A stretch of DNA of 41,310 bases. Source: Alphaproteobacteria bacterium (GTDB lineage Bacteria > Pseudomonadota > Alphaproteobacteria > Bin65). A program made the translations under genes and the position numbers. The first letter of the stretch is position 1. Each line of letters opens with the position of its first letter. Positions 39,850 through 41,310 of the stretch are shown in pieces. The stretch is taken from positions 1-41,310 of the forward strand of contig JAJFFJ010000016.1 of NCBI GenBank assembly GCA_021776685.1, given 5' to 3'. The notes below the pieces were generated by a model that did not search any database, was not told the DNA's origin, and worked only from the letters and a program-made list of their open reading frames with translations.

Positions 39850-40422
39850 ATGTTGAACCTATGGTTTCGACTGTTCGGCTATTTACTGACCCTCAGGCTG
39901 CGGCCCCGGCTGACGCCGCCGCTGGAGTCGTCGCGTCTGCGCTTCAGGGTCTGGCCGAGTGACATCGACATGAACCTGCACATGACAAATGCGCGCTTCC
40001 TGTCGATTTCCGATTTTGGCCGGATCGACCTGATCGTCCGCACCGGTCTCTTCCGCGTGGCCAGAAAAAACCGGTGGGTCCCCATTGTCACCTACGCGGC
40101 TGTCGTTTTCCGGCAGGAGATAAAACTGTGGAAACCCTTCGAACTCGAAACCAGGATTGCCTATTGGGACGATTCCGTCACGGTCTTCGAGCACTGCATC
40201 CGGCACCGGAAAGGCGCCAATAAAGGTGTTCTGGCAGCGCTGGCATTTTCGGCTGCATCGCTCTACGACCGTCGGAATAAGCAATTCGTGACGGTCAATG
40301 AGATGCAGGCCGCAGTGGGCATGAAAGACATTGTGCCATCGCCACCGTCGACTCCCGAAATTCAGACCTTTGTCTCTGCGCAGCGGGCCTTCAAGGATGC
40401 GGCAGCAAAAAAGGGAGCTTAG
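39850..40422 (+). CDS. THEM6-like hotdog thioesterase
   Basis: 190 residues. An N-terminal hydrophobic helix (NLWFRLFGYLLTLRLRP) is followed by a hotdog domain with RFRVWPSDIDMNLHMTNARFLSISDFGRIDL, the D..NLHMTN block typical of acyl-CoA thioesterase/THEM6-like proteins. VVFRQEIKLWKPFELETRI is the next strand pair. GGGAGA lies just before the ATG. Its membrane-anchor helix suggests an inner-membrane location. The specific acyl substrate is unknown. Confidence 0.85.
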   Translation: MLNLWFRLFGYLLTLRLRPRLTPPLESSRLRFRVWPSDIDMNLHMTNARFLSISDFGRIDLIVRTGLFRVARKNRWVPIVTYAAVVFRQEIKLWKPFELETRIAYWDDSVTVFEHCIRHRKGANKGVLAALAFSAASLYDRRNKQFVTVNEMQAAVGMKDIVPSPPSTPEIQTFVSAQRAFKDAAAKKGA

Positions 40423-40500
40423 GGCGCCACAAACTATGCGGTATGCGCCTGACGTGAGGTGTTGAAGCCACTTGTGGCCGGGGCCATAGTGGGCTGACCG

Positions 40501-40986
40501 ATGTACCCGCCATGGGGGATGGCAATGCCACAGGCCGATCAGCTTTTTGCCGAAGACTTTGAGATTGGCGCGCGCTTTGAGGGCGCCACGAACCCGGTCT
40601 CCGAGGACAGCTTTGCCGCTTTTGCCGGCATGACCGGCGATGCCCACCCAATTCACTACGATCAGGCCTATGCTGAACAGACCCCGCTGGGCGGGCGGGT
40701 CGCCCATGGGCTGCTGCTCATGTCGATGACCGCCCTGGGCGCGACGCCGCTGTCGGCCCGTCTGAACGACGCCATGGTCGCCTTCCTCGACCAGGGCTGC
40801 CGGTTTCTCAAACCTGTGTTCATCGGCGACGCGGTCACGTCGAGCTTTGAAGTGGCCGAGGTGACGCTGAAGCCCGGTCGGGACACTGGAATCGTTCGTT
40901 TCGCCGTGACGTTGACCAGCCGGGCAGGGGAAACCGTTCTGGACGGTCATCACCTTTACCTGCTCCGGCGGCGGCCGGCGGGCTGA
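40501..40986 (+). CDS. MaoC-family (R)-hydratase-like protein
   Basis: 161 residues. The hotdog hydratase motif FAGMTGDAHPIHYDQAYAEQTPLGGRVAHGLL has the catalytic Asp and His of (R)-specific enoyl-CoA hydratases. Likely acts on acyl-CoA thioesters. Several nearby ATGs (40501, 40519, 40525) could start the protein; the one at 40525 follows GGGGGAT and begins MPQADQLFAEDFEIG. The coding frame is certain; the exact start is not. The acyl-CoA synthetase gene begins 16 nt downstream. Confidence 0.88.
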   Translation: MYPPWGMAMPQADQLFAEDFEIGARFEGATNPVSEDSFAAFAGMTGDAHPIHYDQAYAEQTPLGGRVAHGLLLMSMTALGATPLSARLNDAMVAFLDQGCRFLKPVFIGDAVTSSFEVAEVTLKPGRDTGIVRFAVTLTSRAGETVLDGHHLYLLRRRPAG

Positions 40987-41002
40987 AGGCGCGGACCTGA
41001 AC

Positions 41003-41310
41003 ATGGCCGCCGACGCTCCTTCCTATGATGAGGCAATCGCACGGTTCGACTGGGCCGATGTTCTGGCCAACCTTGGCTGGACCGGGGAGTCCGGGGTCAA
41101 TGTGGCCGAGACGGTGGTCGACCGTCATGCCCGCAGCAGCCCGGCCTTGCACTGGTATGGCCGGGATGCCGAGACAAAGACATTCACCTATGGCGAGCTG
41201 AGCGACCTCAGCAGCCGGTTCGCCAACCTGCTCGACAGCCTGGGCATACGCCAGGGCGACAGGGTGGTGGGTGTTCTGCCCCGGGTGCCGGAGACCATGG
41301 TCGCCATGCT
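41003..41310 (+). CDS. AMP-forming acyl-CoA synthetase, 3'-truncated by window edge
   Basis: Only the first 102 codons are inside the window. MAADAPSYDEAIARFDWADV and NVAETVVDRHARSSPALHW are followed by TKTFTYGELSDLSSRFANLL and GIRQGDRVVGVLPRVPETMVAML, the start of an ANL adenylate-forming enzyme, closest in layout to acetyl-/short-chain acyl-CoA synthetases. With the MaoC and thioesterase genes upstream it suggests an acyl-CoA metabolism cluster. Its substrate cannot be read from this part. Confidence 0.88.
   Translation, partial: MAADAPSYDEAIARFDWADVLANLGWTGESGVNVAETVVDRHARSSPALHWYGRDAETKTFTYGELSDLSSRFANLLDSLGIRQGDRVVGVLPRVPETMVAM

Overview
This is a GC-rich (roughly 60% by eye) chromosomal window that looks like an alphaproteobacterium, probably a Rhodospirillales-type or related environmental lineage. 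The evidence is the gene order dapF-(VOC)-mtaB-ftsY-yciB, the rpsP-rimM-trmD-rplS operon with long low-complexity tails on S16 and L19, the leuC/leuD/leuB/asd neighbourhood, and dense packing with many 4-nt ATGA overlaps. I see no tRNA, rRNA, CRISPR array, insertion sequence or phage gene. The lineage is inference, since no marker can be searched here.

Layout. 1-9.4 kb is the accessory-looking part. It holds the 3' end of a giant type-I-secreted RTX/Calx-beta/vWA exoprotein whose lamin-tail domain is interrupted by about 215 residues of (Gly-X)n repeat with X = Thr, Lys or Ser. A rare APH-kinase/phytanoyl-CoA-dioxygenase fusion, a stand-alone APH-like kinase with an altered catalytic loop, and a TIGR03032/DUF4915-like protein follow. 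9.4-16.9 kb is mostly housekeeping: pgk, an LprI-like secreted protein, two coupled hotdog thioesterases, a NUDIX hydrolase, then the minus-strand series dapF-VOC-mtaB-ftsY-yciB. 17-21.7 kb carries two paralogous membrane histidine kinases on the minus strand, flanking a methyltransferase-TPR protein on the plus strand.

22-27 kb holds ffh and the rpsP-rimM-[DUF4846]-trmD-rplS operon. 26.9-35 kb holds leuC, leuD, leuB and asd, separated by small membrane and accessory genes (RDD protein, Pro/Lys-tailed membrane protein, NTF2-like protein, two-TM protein, a 51-residue secreted peptide, a DUF962/Mpo1-like protein). 35-37 kb pairs a CspA-like cold-shock protein with a fatty acid desaturase. 37-41.3 kb is a plus-strand run: SDR-like protein, GST, glutamine-synthetase-family enzyme, THEM6-like thioesterase, MaoC hydratase and the 5' end of an acyl-CoA synthetase.

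How the genes work together. FtsY and Ffh (both SRP-pathway GTPases) lie about 8 kb apart. Leucine and lysine/threonine-family biosynthesis (leuBCD, dapF, asd) is clustered but interleaved with unrelated genes. The most unusual possibility is that the dioxygenase-kinase fusion and its kinase neighbour modify the Thr/Lys-rich silk-like repeat of the adjacent exoprotein. This is a hypothesis from adjacency and fold only.
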